NCBI GenBank assembly: GCA_002083555.1
Contig: MSXN01000004.1
Location: forward strand, 124,001 to 188,000
Source of the DNA: Nitrospira sp. ST-bin5
Lineage (GTDB): Bacteria; Nitrospirota; Nitrospiria; Nitrospirales; Nitrospiraceae
Length of the DNA stretch: 64,000 bases
Reading direction: 5' to 3'
The translations under genes were made by a program, and so were the position numbers. The notes below the pieces were generated by a model that did no database searches, was not told the DNA's origin, and saw nothing but the letters and a program-made list of their open reading frames with translations. Position 1 is the stretch's first letter. The number at the start of each line of letters is the position of its first letter. This document shows positions 1-8,998 of the stretch, one piece after another.

Positions 1-131
1 TGGAGAAGCACGGCGGGAGAGTCTGGGCGGAATCCACACCCGGTCAAGGCAGCACGTTTTATCTGGCATTTCCTGAAAGCTCGGAAGCCGGTGGCCGTCA
101 ACCCTCAGCCTCGGAAACGAGGCATCGCTGA
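1..131 (+). CDS. Sensor histidine kinase, C-terminal end (partial)
   Basis: The window opens inside a gene. The reading frame from base 3 gives about 42 residues ending in TGA at 129-131. It contains the end of a histidine-kinase ATPase domain: HGGRVWAES, then PGQGSTFYLAFP, which matches the G2-box region and last strand of HATPase_c kinases. A short polar tail follows. The sigma-54 response regulator begins 32 bases downstream on the same strand, so the two are very probably a cognate pair. Sensor domains lie outside the window, so the stimulus cannot be inferred. Confidence 0.85.
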   Translation, partial: EKHGGRVWAESTPGQGSTFYLAFPESSEAGGRQPSASETRHR

Positions 132-163
132 ATGCTGATGGCTGAAAGCTGAAAGCTCACAAC

Positions 164-1507
164 ATGCGCACCCTCATCATCGACGACGAAGAATATGTCC
201 GCCTGGTGCTCGAACAGGCCCTGCGTGAGGAAGGCTGCCGGGTCACTGCCGTGAAACAAGGGCAGGCCGGCATCGACGCCTTGCAAGCCGCACCGTTCGA
301 TTGCGTGATTACCGACCTGCGAATGCCCGGCATGGACGGCCGGGCGGTGCTGAAGTGGATCGCCGAACATCAGCCCGATGTCGATGTACTCATGCTGACC
401 GGTCACGGCGACGTCAAAGATGCGGTCGATGCGATCAAGCACGGCGCGTGGGACTTCCTTATCAAGGAAACGCCCTTCGATGCCGGCGTGGTGAAAGCGG
501 CGCTGACCAAGCTCAAAACCGTCCGTGCGTTGAGAAAAGAAAACATGGCTGCCCGCCACGGCGGTTTTACCAGGGACGTCATCGTGGAAGGGCCCAGCAA
601 GACCTGGCAATCGCTCAAAACCCAGGTTGCCCAAGTAGCGCCCGCCAATGCGCCAGTCCTCATTCAGGGAGAGACCGGATCAGGCAAAGAAGTCGTTGCC
701 CGACTCCTCCATGATCTCAGCCGGCGCGCCAATGGTCCGTTCCTCGCCATCAACTGCGGCGCCGTCAGCCGAGAATTGCTTGAGAGCGAGCTCTTCGGCC
801 ATGAAAAGGGATCGTTTACCGGTGCAACTGGAGCGAAAATCGGGCTGATCGCCGCGGCGGAAGGAGGGACACTGTTCCTCGATGAACTCGGCGAGATGCC
901 CGGCCCGATGCAGGTCAGCCTGTTGCGGTTTCTTGATCGTAACGAATACCGTCCGGTCGGGAGCACTCGTACCCTGCATGCGGATGTCCGGATCGTCGGC
1001 GCCACGAATCAGGACATTCAGGAACTCGTCCACCAGGGCCGCTTCCGCGACGACCTCCTCTATCGCATCAATACCGTGACCCTCCGGGTGCCGCCGCTGC
1101 GCGAACGGACCGAGGATTTTCCGGCGCTGATCGACCACATTCTTCAGACGCTCCGAATCCCCGGCGCCGCCAAACGAACCATCGCGCAAGACGCATTGCA
1201 GCGCCTGACCACCTATGCCTGGCCTGGAAATGTGCGCGAACTCCGGAATGTCATCGAACGGATCATCTTGATGGGCACAGGAACCGGACCAATTTCCCAC
1301 GCTGAAGTCGAGACTGTGCTGCCGAAGTCCACAGGCGCTCCCCGGACCGACGATCCCGCAGAACTGACGCTGAATGAAATCGAACGGCGACACATTCTGC
1401 GCGTGCTCGATGCGAGCGGAGGCAATAAAACATCCGCCGCCAAGACCTTGGACATCGATTACAAAACGCTGCTGGCCAAGCTGAAGAAATTTACCATCGA
1501 CGAATAG
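164..1507 (+). CDS. Sigma-54-dependent response regulator (NtrC family)
   Basis: 447 residues in three domains. Receiver (1-115): acidic pocket DD at 7-8, phospho-acceptor D51 in TDLRMPGMDG, T79 and K101. AAA+ domain (about 140-370): Walker A GETGSGKE, the sigma-54 contact loop as GSFTGA (the common form is GAFTGA), Walker B GGTLFLDE, sensor region GATNQD, and WPGNVREL. C-terminal Fis-type helix-turn-helix (about 400-445) with GGNKTSAAKTL. When phosphorylated by the kinase just upstream it should oligomerise and open sigma-54 promoters. The A-to-S change in the contact loop is seen in some active members, so activity is still expected. The target promoters are not identifiable here. Confidence 0.95.
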   Translation: MRTLIIDDEEYVRLVLEQALREEGCRVTAVKQGQAGIDALQAAPFDCVITDLRMPGMDGRAVLKWIAEHQPDVDVLMLTGHGDVKDAVDAIKHGAWDFLIKETPFDAGVVKAALTKLKTVRALRKENMAARHGGFTRDVIVEGPSKTWQSLKTQVAQVAPANAPVLIQGETGSGKEVVARLLHDLSRRANGPFLAINCGAVSRELLESELFGHEKGSFTGATGAKIGLIAAAEGGTLFLDELGEMPGPMQVSLLRFLDRNEYRPVGSTRTLHADVRIVGATNQDIQELVHQGRFRDDLLYRINTVTLRVPPLRERTEDFPALIDHILQTLRIPGAAKRTIAQDALQRLTTYAWPGNVRELRNVIERIILMGTGTGPISHAEVETVLPKSTGAPRTDDPAELTLNEIERRHILRVLDASGGNKTSAAKTLDIDYKTLLAKLKKFTIDE

Positions 1508-1611
1508 CTTCCCCCGCACAGCTCCGGTGATCCGCGAAGCAATCCAAATCATCAAATCCCTTGGCAAGTAGCCGATCGCTCCTTATGATGCCAGAGAGCC
1601 CGGGAGATCTC

Positions 1612-1992
1612 ATGGCGCAGCCACATGCACAGCCTAAACGCATCATCGACCTGCGAAAGCACGCACGCATACTCCTGCCCGCAGGCGCGCTCTTTTCATT
1701 CAGGCGCCTTGTCGTACCGGTCCAGTTAGGCGAGGAAGCCGAAGGCGAGGGCGCCATGGTCGATCTCTCCATCGGAGGCTGCCGACTCTTGAGCGAAGTG
1801 CCGCTCAACATCGGCCAGGAATACAATCTGATCCTTCAGATCTCAACGGAGCGGCCGCCGATCCCCGTAGACGCCGCCGTTGTCCGCTGGACCGATGACT
1901 CCATGTACGGACTCAAATTCATCTCCATCGCCCCGCACGACGAATCGCAGATCAGGGACCTGCTCCTCGACATACGTCGCACTGCGGCATAA
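1612..1992 (+). CDS. PilZ-domain protein
   Basis: 126 residues from the ATG at 1612, chosen because GGGAG lies five bases upstream; an in-frame TTG at 1561 and ATGs at 1585 and 1588 are weaker. A PilZ fold is indicated by the basic N-terminal stretch (RKHAR), the motif DLSIGG (D/NxSxxG) and the later strand YGLKFI. PilZ domains bind cyclic di-GMP. There is no output domain, so it is probably a small adaptor. Two other PilZ genes (42141-42524 and the synthase fusion at 24720-28118) occur in the window. Cognate partner unknown. Confidence 0.85.
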   Translation: MAQPHAQPKRIIDLRKHARILLPAGALFSFRRLVVPVQLGEEAEGEGAMVDLSIGGCRLLSEVPLNIGQEYNLILQISTERPPIPVDAAVVRWTDDSMYGLKFISIAPHDESQIRDLLLDIRRTAA

Positions 1993-2036
1993 TGTCGACC
2001 GGTCTGTTTGCCGATCGATCGGTTGGATCGGCCAGG

Positions 2037-2699
2037 CTAACCCGCGGGTCGATACCGGGCAAGATACTCGTGCGCCAACGTGCGTAAGTCAGGCACCAGG
2101 GCGTCAGACAAGACGACGACATCCTGATGCAATCCCTCCAAACACACCGTCGCCATCAGCTTCAGATCCGGCTCAATACTGAACCCCGTATCAAGACTAC
2201 TCTCTGAATAGGAGACGCAGACATGCCAGGGATTGGCGATGCGTTTTTTGAAGTAGAGACGGGCCAGCCAATCTCCGATCAACCGCGGGTAGACGAGTGA
2301 GCGGGTATAGAACCACACTTGGGGTACCCGCTGAATCGTCCCATCCGGCGTCCGATGCCCCTCGCACGACCAGAACGGCGGGCACACCCGGAGGCAATTG
2401 AACCCGAAGACCAATTCTGCCACCTTCGGTTCGACCGGATACCGATCTCCCTCCGATGACATCTGCACCGGCGCATGCGTACACCCGGGCCCACACAGAC
2501 ACGGGCACACCTCCGAGGATGAGCACGCACACGGCATGCGGCACCCTTCGCAGGGCCGCATTTCCCGGTAAGACGGTTGTGCCAGCAGGACCTCCAAATC
2601 CCTGAGGCGGGATTCGGTTTCCCGCGCATCCAGATGAGGGCGATACAGCTTCATCGGCTTCTTATCGGAACATCCTGCCTCAACTTTACGGTAGAACAT
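2037..2699 (-). CDS. Hypothetical cysteine-rich protein
   Basis: About 220 residues from the ATG at 2699, or about 205 from an in-frame ATG at 2654; neither has a strong ribosome binding site. The middle contains a tight cysteine cluster (PCEGCRMPCAC, then VCPCLCGPGC) followed by CLRVCPPFWSC, suggesting bound metal or an iron-sulfur cluster. No signal peptide or membrane segment is apparent. The C-terminal third is ordinary mixed alpha/beta sequence. I do not recognise the family. The gene is transcribed alone, convergent with the PilZ gene. Confidence 0.7.
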   Translation of the reverse strand: MFYRKVEAGCSDKKPMKLYRPHLDARETESRLRDLEVLLAQPSYREMRPCEGCRMPCACSSSEVCPCLCGPGCTHAPVQMSSEGDRYPVEPKVAELVFGFNCLRVCPPFWSCEGHRTPDGTIQRVPQVWFYTRSLVYPRLIGDWLARLYFKKRIANPWHVCVSYSESSLDTGFSIEPDLKLMATVCLEGLHQDVVVLSDALVPDLRTLAHEYLARYRPAG

Positions 2700-2897
2700 C
2701 TCGCCAACGGAGCTCTACCGCGCCGCATAGATGCGACATCGCAAGCAGTCGACTGAATGCCCTGACCACCGGCCGGAATCCGACATTTGTCCTTTTCACT
2801 CGGATACCTTTTCAAACCGTTCGACAATCGACCTCTGTCTAGCGGACAATGGGACCACCCCACCGCCTTAGTTCCACAGACCAGGAGCGCACAAGCT

Positions 2898-3506
2898 ATG
2901 AACCGACCAGACGTCTCAGGAGAGCAGCAGGCACAGGAACAGTTCGGCACGGCCGGACGGGCCGCAGCATTTCAGGCACAACAAGTCCTGGACCATTTAA
3001 ATAACCCGATGCAGCAGTTCATCGCACGGCAGGAGATGGCTTTTATCGCCACGGCGAACGCCACTGGCGCATGCGATTGTTCTTTTCGTGCCGGCACCAG
3101 AGGATTTGTCGTCGTGCTGGACGAGAAGACCCTGGTCTATCCGGAATATCGGGGCAACGGCGTGCTCGCCAGTGTAGGGAATATCCTGGAGAACCCCCAC
3201 ATCGGCATGATCTTTCTCGACTACTATCTGACGACCATGGGCCTCCACGTCAACGGGAAGGCTCAGGTCCTGACTCCGGGTGAGATGGAAGGTATGCCGC
3301 ATCTCCCCGCAAGCATTCTCGAAGCCATGCAGGTCAAAGGCGGTCGGAGACCGGAAGCCTGGATCCTGGTGAACGTCGAAGAAGCCTATGTCCATTGCTC
3401 CAAACATGTGCCCCTGATGAAGCGCTTGGATAAGCACATCGCCTGGGGCAGTGACGACGAGTTCGTCAAAGGCGGTGATTTCTTCAGGACCAAGCAGGCT
3501 CCGTGA
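2898..3506 (+). CDS. Pyridoxamine 5'-phosphate oxidase-like FMN-binding protein
   Basis: 202 residues from the ATG at 2898 (GGAG about 11 bases upstream); a longer TTG start at 2787 lacks support. The body matches the split-barrel flavin-binding fold of PPOX-like proteins: an N-terminal helical lead, FIATANATGACDCS, GFVVVLDEKTLVYPEYRGN, then NILENPHIGMIFLDY and LHVNGKAQVL. These proteins bind FMN or F420 and reduce small molecules, and many are not true PdxH enzymes. The C-terminus (VEEAYVHCSKH) fits the stand-alone flavin reductase/general-stress group. Specific substrate unknown. Confidence 0.85.
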   Translation: MNRPDVSGEQQAQEQFGTAGRAAAFQAQQVLDHLNNPMQQFIARQEMAFIATANATGACDCSFRAGTRGFVVVLDEKTLVYPEYRGNGVLASVGNILENPHIGMIFLDYYLTTMGLHVNGKAQVLTPGEMEGMPHLPASILEAMQVKGGRRPEAWILVNVEEAYVHCSKHVPLMKRLDKHIAWGSDDEFVKGGDFFRTKQAP

Positions 3507-3516
3507 CAAGCCTGCT
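3493..3516 (+). terminator. Hairpin at the end of the PPOX gene
   Basis: AGCAGGCT (3493-3500) pairs perfectly with AGCCTGCT (3509-3516) across an 8-base loop that contains the stop codon. There is no U-tract, so it may slow ribosomes or protect the transcript 3' end rather than terminate. Confidence 0.35.
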
Positions 3517-3585
3517 GCTCATACCATTCGGACAACAAAGTCTCCGCCATCTCATCCGTCAGGCATGGTGATCAATCTCCGAGAC

Positions 3586-3612
3586 GCAGGGGATCAGGCA
3601 ATGATCCCCTGC
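3586..3612. terminator. Hairpin between convergent genes
   Basis: A perfect 11-bp stem, GCAGGGGATCA (3586-3596) with TGATCCCCTGC (3602-3612), and a 5-base loop. It lies between the convergent PPOX and globin genes and could serve both transcripts. No run of T follows on either strand, so a terminator role is inferred from position and symmetry. Confidence 0.5.
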
Positions 3613-3623
3613 GCTGGTAGAGA

Positions 3624-4067
3624 CTACTTCTTCTCGACGATATCAGTCTTCATCGGACCGAGCACGCCCAACAATTCATCCTTCTCCGTCTTCCCGACTT
3701 TGTGATGATCCAGGGCTGCCACCAGATCTTCGACCAGCGCACCAAAGGCCGCATCAGTCACACCCATCCCGGCGTGCGTCTGCTTCATGGTACGGCCGGT
3801 GTACTTGCAAGGCCCGCCACTCGCTCCGCAAATCTGATCAACGAGATGCGCCTTGAGCTTCGTGAGATCCGTGCTCGCGAAGTATCCGTTGATCCGCTTA
3901 TCGCCGCCCACATTTCCCACGAACGTCTCCACTACCGCCGTGATCGCGCCCTTGCCGCCTAAACGGTCATATAGAGATTTACCTTGAGCTTGGGGCCCCG
4001 CGCATGCCGACCCCGCCATCAACACCACACTCAAGACAGCCATACTCACCACGCTCTGCATCTTCAT
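3624..4067 (-). CDS. Exported group I truncated hemoglobin
   Basis: 147 residues with an excellent AGGAGG six bases before the ATG. Residues 1-23 form a signal peptide ([19 protein letters not shown], cleavage near ACA/G). The rest is a complete truncated hemoglobin of the GlbN/YjbI family: SLYDRLGG at the start, [27 protein letters not shown], and TMKQTHAGM carrying the heme-ligand histidine. Such proteins bind O2 or NO. Most family members are cytoplasmic; export to the periplasm would place this one where nitric oxide or nitrite chemistry occurs. It is convergent with the PPOX gene and is transcribed alone. Confidence 0.92.
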   Translation of the reverse strand: MKMQSVVSMAVLSVVLMAGSACAGPQAQGKSLYDRLGGKGAITAVVETFVGNVGGDKRINGYFASTDLTKLKAHLVDQICGASGGPCKYTGRTMKQTHAGMGVTDAAFGALVEDLVAALDHHKVGKTEKDELLGVLGPMKTDIVEKK

Positions 4068-4100
4068 CGCACACCTCCTGTATTGATTAATAAATAGGGC

Positions 4101-4769
4101 TTATCGCCCCTCGCCGCCACTCACGAACACATCCCATCGACGCTGCAGCTCCATCTCTCCTCCCGGAACAAAGTCCGGACAATCAAGCCGCAACTGCCCC
4201 TCCCCCAACGGCTTGTTCACCAACCCGCAATGGTGCGGTTTCGCGGTATCGGTATGGACATAGGGCTGAAAATAGGTGCAGCCGGCGCACATCCGCGCGA
4301 CCGAGATCACTCCCTGCGCCTGCAATGAGTGAATCACTTTGGTCAGACCTCGCAAAAAGACGGCCTGTTCGTCCGGCGTGAGACTGTTGACCCCGGCCTC
4401 GATGACTTCCGTCCATCCCCTCGTCTCCAGAACCTCGCGTCGCCCTGCGGCTGTCAGCGTCAAGACGAGCGCCCGCTGGTCTTTTTCCGAACGCTGCTTC
4501 TTGACCAGTTGCTTTTCGACAAGCGTCATCACCGCATCGCTGACCGTGGCCGCCGTCAGACACAATGCACCGGCGACGTCGTTCAACCGGACAGACTCCG
4601 CAGATCGCTCGGCAAGGAAAGCGAGAATCTGGCCCTGTGTCGGAGTGAGCTTTCGCTCGGTGCCACCTTCCCAGGCCTGACTGCGCAAGGCCACGGCGAT
4701 TTTTCCCAGGCCGACGGTAATGTGACCGACGATTGTTTTCTCTCCCTGGATGGGCAACCGTTTCCCCAT
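4101..4769 (-). CDS. MarR-family regulator with C-terminal cysteine motif
   Basis: 222 residues from the ATG at 4769, which has AGGAG five to six bases upstream; longer in-frame starts would overlap the upstream gene. Residues about 15-150 form a MarR winged helix (LTPTQGQILAFLAE, DVAGALCLTAATVSDAVMTL, KQRSEKDQRALVLTLTAAGR). Beyond it lies a tail with CAGCTYFQPY, HHCGL and LDCPDF, four cysteines able to bind a metal or iron-sulfur cluster. It lies 11 bases after the DUF2024 gene in one operon. The palindrome at 5074-5090 is the likely operator, implying autorepression. The ligand is unknown; the cysteine tail suggests a metal or redox signal. Confidence 0.9.
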   Translation of the reverse strand: MGKRLPIQGEKTIVGHITVGLGKIAVALRSQAWEGGTERKLTPTQGQILAFLAERSAESVRLNDVAGALCLTAATVSDAVMTLVEKQLVKKQRSEKDQRALVLTLTAAGRREVLETRGWTEVIEAGVNSLTPDEQAVFLRGLTKVIHSLQAQGVISVARMCAGCTYFQPYVHTDTAKPHHCGLVNKPLGEGQLRLDCPDFVPGGEMELQRRWDVFVSGGEGR

Positions 4770-4780
4770 GGGGCACTCCT

Positions 4781-5035
4781 TTATGCAGACAAGGGCACAA
4801 TGAATCCGCCGGTTTGCCGGAACTCGGCCTGCTGATGCTCCGTAAACATGACCAGAGGCTCCTGGTGGCAGAACCGGCATTCCTCTGCCGTCACCGCGAT
4901 CGCCGTGAACCCCTGCGCCGCCATATATTCATTCGCCAATCGAAGCGCCGTCGCCTGATCTCCGGTCATCACGTCGAAGTGCAGCATCTTTCCCGGCACC
5001 TCCACCCACGTATCGAATACCTTCACTGCATCCAT
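4781..5035 (-). CDS. DUF2024 family protein
   Basis: 84 residues, ATG at 5035 with AAGGAG seven bases upstream. It matches the DUF2024 family: KVFDTWVEVPGKMLHFDV at the start, then ALRLANEYMAAQG and the conserved EECRFCHQE, whose CxxCH arrangement may bind metal. Family function is not established. It is the first gene of a two-gene operon with the MarR regulator and is preceded by a strong promoter, so it is probably the main target of that regulator. Confidence 0.88.
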   Translation of the reverse strand: MDAVKVFDTWVEVPGKMLHFDVMTGDQATALRLANEYMAAQGFTAIAVTAEECRFCHQEPLVMFTEHQQAEFRQTGGFIVPLSA

Positions 5036-5073
5036 CGCTGACTCCTTTCCACGATATATTGCGCACGCGCTTA

Positions 5074-5090
5074 ATTAAGGACTCCTTAAT
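5074..5090 (-). promoter_or_regulatory. Palindromic operator, probable MarR site
   Basis: A perfect 17-base palindrome, ATTAAGGA-c-TCCTTAAT, centred at 5082. On the minus strand it begins immediately after the -10 hexamer at 5091-5096 and so covers the expected transcription start. This is the usual position for a repressor operator, and the operon encodes a MarR protein. Binding is inferred. Confidence 0.6.
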
Positions 5091-5119
5091 ATATAACAAA
5101 GGAGTACTACCGAATGCAA
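5091..5119 (-). promoter_or_regulatory. Sigma-70-type promoter of the DUF2024-marR operon
   Basis: Minus strand TTGCAT (5119-5114), a 17-base spacer, then TTATAT (5096-5091). Both hexamers are close to consensus and the spacing is ideal. The start codon lies about 55 bases downstream. Confidence 0.65.
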
Positions 5120-5356
5120 GATTCCATTTCAGTGCGGTGAGGGACGTACGACGCGGTCGGCCGGCAACGCGCGAGATCGTTCCAATGAAGGCAAATCTGG
5201 CAGGGATGTAACAACCATCGCCCAATAGATCCGGCCCCGTTTCTCGGCCGAATCGTTGAGACCAGGCGACTGCTCGAAGAGTAAGGAGGATCGAGCGCAC
5301 GCCCAGGCAGAACCCAGCGGCGACTTCAACCGGGAAGCCGCTGCCGGACAATCAAA

Positions 5357-7780
5357 CTATGACGACTTCTGCTTGGCACGCGCTAAGGCCAACGCCATGG
5401 CCATCGTCCCACCGGGGAGCGGCTGCCGATCCACCGGACGTTGAGCCAATGGCTGGCGGCGCCCCTGCGATTCACGTGACGCCCCTGCGCCGCCCTCTAC
5501 TTGTGGCGGACGAGAGGCGGAGTTGCTCCCGGGCGCGTCGTCAAGACGCATCGTCAAAGAAATGCGCTGGCGCTTCACATCGACATCCATCACCTTCACC
5601 TTGACGATCTGACCGGGCTTCACCACCTCGTGCGGATCTTTGACGAATTTGTTCGCCAAGGCCGACACGTGCACGAGACCGTCCTGATGGACCCCGATAT
5701 CGACGAACGCACCGAAGGCGGCGACATTCGTCACGACCCCTTCCAGGATTAGCCCCGGCTGCAGATCGGCCAGCGACTCAATCCCCTCCTCGAAAGTGGC
5801 TGTCTTGAATTCAGGACGCGGATCGCGACCGGGCTTTTCCAGTTCCGTCAGAATATCGCGCACGGTCGGCACGCCGAATTTCTCATCGGTAAAGTCAGCC
5901 GGCGACAACCCTTTCAGCAATGCCGGCTGTCCCATCACATCCGTAATGCCTTTGCCAACACGCGCGAGAATACGCTCGACGACCGGATAGGCCTCAGGAT
6001 GGACCGACGAGCGATCCAAGGGATTGTCGCCGTCATTAATCCGCAAGAATCCCGCCGCTTGCTCGAAGGTCTTTTCGCCCAGCCGCGGCACCTTCCGCAT
6101 CGTCATGCGACTCCGGAACGGCCCGTTGGCATCACGGTATTCGACGATGTGCTTCGCCAGTAATTGGTTTAGACCGGACACACGCGCCAGCAGAGGGACC
6201 GACGCCGTATTCACATCGACACCCACCGCATTCACGCAATCTTCCACCGTCGCATCAAGGGAGCGCGCCAGCAAGTGCTGATTGACATCATGCTGATACT
6301 GACCAACGCCGATCGCTTTCGGCTCGATCTTCACCAATTCGGCCAGGGGATCCTGCAGGCGCCTGGCGATCGACACGGCTCCCCGCAAACTCACGTCTAA
6401 CTCAGGAAACTCCGCCGCCGCGAATGCGGAGGCCGAATAGACCGACGCCCCGGCTTCACTGACGACAATCTTGGCCAGTTTCTGCTCAGGCTTTTTCGTG
6501 GCAATCAGTTTCACCAGCTCCGTCGCCAGCTTGTCGGACTCGCGGCTGGCCGTGCCGTTCCCGATCGAGATGAGTTCCACGCCATGCTGAAGCACCAGTC
6601 GCCCCAAGGTGGCCAACGACTCCTGCCACTCATTGCGCGGCTGATGCGGATAGATCGTCGCGGTCTCCAAGAGTTTTCCCGTGGCGTCCACAACCGCCAC
6701 CTTGCAGCCGGTACGGAGCCCCGGATCGAGACCGAGCACAGCCTTCGGACCGGCGGGGGCCGCCAAGAGCAGTTCATGCAGATTGCGGCCGAAGATCCGG
6801 ATCGCCTCCGCTTCCGCCGCCTCGCGCAACTGGAGCAATAATTCAGTGCTGAGATGCAGATGAATTTTCACACGCCAGGCCCAGCGACAGACATCGGCCA
6901 GCCACTTGTCGGCAGGCCGCCCGCGGTCCGCGATCCCGACATGCGCCGCAATCATCGCAGCACAGGGATGCGGCACCACCGCCTCCAACTGCTCACCGAG
7001 CCCCAGCTCAACCTTCAAGACGCCTAACCCCCAGCCGCGGAACAGGGCGAGCGCACGATGGGATGGAATCGTACGGATTGTCTCGGAATAGGCATAGTAG
7101 TCGCGAAACTTTTCTTCCTCCGCTGCTTCCTTCCCCTTCACGACAGTCGAAGTGACATACCCCTGATCCCAGAGCCTGGCCCGAAGCGCCGCCAGCAAGT
7201 CGGCGGTCTCCGCAAAACGCTCGACCAGAATGTCACGGGCCCCTTCGAGCGCCGTTTTCGCATCGGGCACGTTGATCGCCTCGACTCCGTCAGCGGCCGG
7301 TTTGACGACCACATACTTGGCGGCTTCCTGTTCGGGATCCAGCATGGGATTGGACAACAGGACATCAGCCAACGGCTCCAGGCCCGCCTCGCGGGCGATC
7401 TGTGCGCGGGTGCGACGCTTGGGTTTGTACGGCAGATACAAGTCTTCGAGCGCCTGCTTGGTCACGGCCGACTCTATCGCCCCGCGCAGTTCCGTCGTCA
7501 GCTTCCCCTGCTCCTCGATGGACCCGAGGATCGCCGCACGCCGCTCCTCCAACTCGCGCAGATAGCGCAACCGTTCTTCCAATGTGCGGAGATGCGTGTC
7601 GTCCAAATTCCCCGTGGCTTCTTTTCGGTAGCGCGCCACGAACGGCACAGTCGAACCTTCATCGAGCAAGGCAACGGCTGCCGCCACCTGATGCGGCCCC
7701 ACACTGAGTTCAGTCGCAATGAGGCGAACGATCTTTTCCTGAGCTGAATCCGACACAACGACCTTGGATGAAGAAGCCAT
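5357..7780 (-). CDS. tex: Tex family S1 RNA-binding protein
   Basis: About 807 residues from the ATG at 7780 (MASSSKVVV); a GTG at 7843 would add 21 residues but has no ribosome binding site. It has the full Tex architecture: N-terminal helical region ([24 protein letters not shown]), the YqgF-like RNase H fold ([18 protein letters not shown]), helix-hairpin-helix segments ([32 protein letters not shown]) and a C-terminal S1 domain ([26 protein letters not shown]). A basic proline-rich tail of about 50 residues follows. Tex proteins bind RNA and are linked to transcription and virulence-gene expression. It is divergent from the J/ERCC4 gene. Confidence 0.95.
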   Translation of the reverse strand: MASSSKVVVSDSAQEKIVRLIATELSVGPHQVAAAVALLDEGSTVPFVARYRKEATGNLDDTHLRTLEERLRYLRELEERRAAILGSIEEQGKLTTELRGAIESAVTKQALEDLYLPYKPKRRTRAQIAREAGLEPLADVLLSNPMLDPEQEAAKYVVVKPAADGVEAINVPDAKTALEGARDILVERFAETADLLAALRARLWDQGYVTSTVVKGKEAAEEEKFRDYYAYSETIRTIPSHRALALFRGWGLGVLKVELGLGEQLEAVVPHPCAAMIAAHVGIADRGRPADKWLADVCRWAWRVKIHLHLSTELLLQLREAAEAEAIRIFGRNLHELLLAAPAGPKAVLGLDPGLRTGCKVAVVDATGKLLETATIYPHQPRNEWQESLATLGRLVLQHGVELISIGNGTASRESDKLATELVKLIATKKPEQKLAKIVVSEAGASVYSASAFAAAEFPELDVSLRGAVSIARRLQDPLAELVKIEPKAIGVGQYQHDVNQHLLARSLDATVEDCVNAVGVDVNTASVPLLARVSGLNQLLAKHIVEYRDANGPFRSRMTMRKVPRLGEKTFEQAAGFLRINDGDNPLDRSSVHPEAYPVVERILARVGKGITDVMGQPALLKGLSPADFTDEKFGVPTVRDILTELEKPGRDPRPEFKTATFEEGIESLADLQPGLILEGVVTNVAAFGAFVDIGVHQDGLVHVSALANKFVKDPHEVVKPGQIVKVKVMDVDVKRQRISLTMRLDDAPGSNSASRPPQVEGGAGASRESQGRRQPLAQRPVDRQPLPGGTMAMALALARAKQKSS

Positions 7781-7820
7781 AGAAATATACGCCGGCGCTT
7801 TCTGGAATCGCTCTGATTGA

Positions 7821-7837
7821 GAGGCCCCTCGGGCCTC
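7821..7837. other. Perfect hairpin in the tex leader
   Basis: GAGGCCC-CTC-GGGCCTC: a 7-bp GC-rich stem with a 3-base loop, located 41-57 bases upstream of the chosen tex start. It would lie in the 5' leader if transcription starts further upstream. The remaining 317-bp divergent region up to 8097 shows no other convincing element. Confidence 0.35.
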
Positions 7838-8097
7838 AATCACGCGCGCATTCCTCTGTCTGATGGTGGATGAAGAATCGAGTGTATGGAACTACTGCGT
7901 ATCCTGTCAGTCTCACAAACCGGCCCCTACGTTCCTGATCACCGGTCAAGGCCGGCCGCGAATCTATCAGATGCCTCCCCTTGCGGCAACTCACCATAGA
8001 CTCCCCTCCGGCAAGCCCTGGATCCCGCTTACACGCTAGATCTCTGCGCCCCATCTCCGCTACACTCGCCCGAAAGAAAACCTGTCAGGGGAATCGC

Positions 8098-8979
8098 ATG
8101 CTCACGTACTATCAAGTGCTCGAACTTCCGTCGACGGCCACCAGCGAAGACATCAAGAAAGCCTGGCACGAACAACTACAAGTATGGCATCCGGATCGAT
8201 TTACCCATGCGCCTGGGCTGCAGCGCAAAGCCGAAGCCCGCACGACCTTGATCAATCAGGCGTATCAAACGCTCAACGATCCGACCGCTCGCCAGCGCTA
8301 CGATGCGACGACCGGTTCTACAGCCAGTTCCCCGCCGGTTCGTCCGCACACGACGGCCTCTCCAACACCGCCACCGCGCCCGACGACGTCCGCGGCCCCG
8401 CAACCGCCGCCCCCCAGATCGCGCAACGAACAGCGCGGGCCACACCTGCCGATCATGCTGTCACGAAAGAATCAGCCCAAGATCGCAGTGCCCGCGATCC
8501 GTATCCTCGTCGATTCCCGTGAGCACATGCCCTACATCTTCTCCGGCCTGAGCAGAATTGCCGGCACCACCCGCCAAACCCTGCAAGGGGGCGACTATGC
8601 CATTGCCGAAGCACCGGACATCTTTCGTGTCGAACGCAAACGGGCGGAGGAACTCAATACGATCTTCTCCAACCCCTCGGAAAACCGGCAGCGGTTCATG
8701 CGCGAGCTGGAACCGCTCCTCAAAATCCCCCATCGTTTCCTGGTGATCGAAGGCGCGCTCTTTCAACGCCTCGCCAGCGGACGCCTGGGCCAGTATCACA
8801 AGAACGGATTATTGGATTTTCTGGATGCGCTGACCGCGCGCTTCGGGCTGCAGATTATTTATGCGGAGCATCGAGACGAGGCGGAAGAGCGCGTCGCCAA
8901 CCTCGCGACGTTGCACTATGCCTATTACTACGCTGAGCAGGAAGGGCTCGGACGCTACCTGGCCGACAACGACGTCTAA
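8098..8979 (+). CDS. J-domain/ERCC4-nuclease fusion protein
   Basis: 293 residues from the ATG at 8098 (AGGGGA six bases upstream). Residues 1-70 are a DnaJ J-domain with YYQVLELPSTATSEDIKK, HPD at 31-33 and LNDPTARQRYD. A proline/threonine-rich linker (about 71-128) leads to an ERCC4-type nuclease domain (about 132-290): VDSRE at 138-142, GGDYAI at 164-169 and VERKRAEEL at 178-186. The family motif is GDx(n)ERKx3D; here the last acid is Glu instead of Asp. ERCC4 domains are the XPF/Mus81 nuclease core. A J-domain should recruit DnaK. The pairing is unusual and the substrate is unknown. Divergent from tex, tail to tail with trmL. Confidence 0.88.
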   Translation: MLTYYQVLELPSTATSEDIKKAWHEQLQVWHPDRFTHAPGLQRKAEARTTLINQAYQTLNDPTARQRYDATTGSTASSPPVRPHTTASPTPPPRPTTSAAPQPPPPRSRNEQRGPHLPIMLSRKNQPKIAVPAIRILVDSREHMPYIFSGLSRIAGTTRQTLQGGDYAIAEAPDIFRVERKRAEELNTIFSNPSENRQRFMRELEPLLKIPHRFLVIEGALFQRLASGRLGQYHKNGLLDFLDALTARFGLQIIYAEHRDEAEERVANLATLHYAYYYAEQEGLGRYLADNDV

Positions 8980-8998
8980 CAGGAGCCATATCTCTGAC

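Noticed and set aside
133..157. Short direct repeats (GCTGAAA twice) before the sigma-54 regulator
   Set aside because: Only two or three units; looks like incidental or slippage sequence, and no structure or copy elsewhere in the window supports a role.
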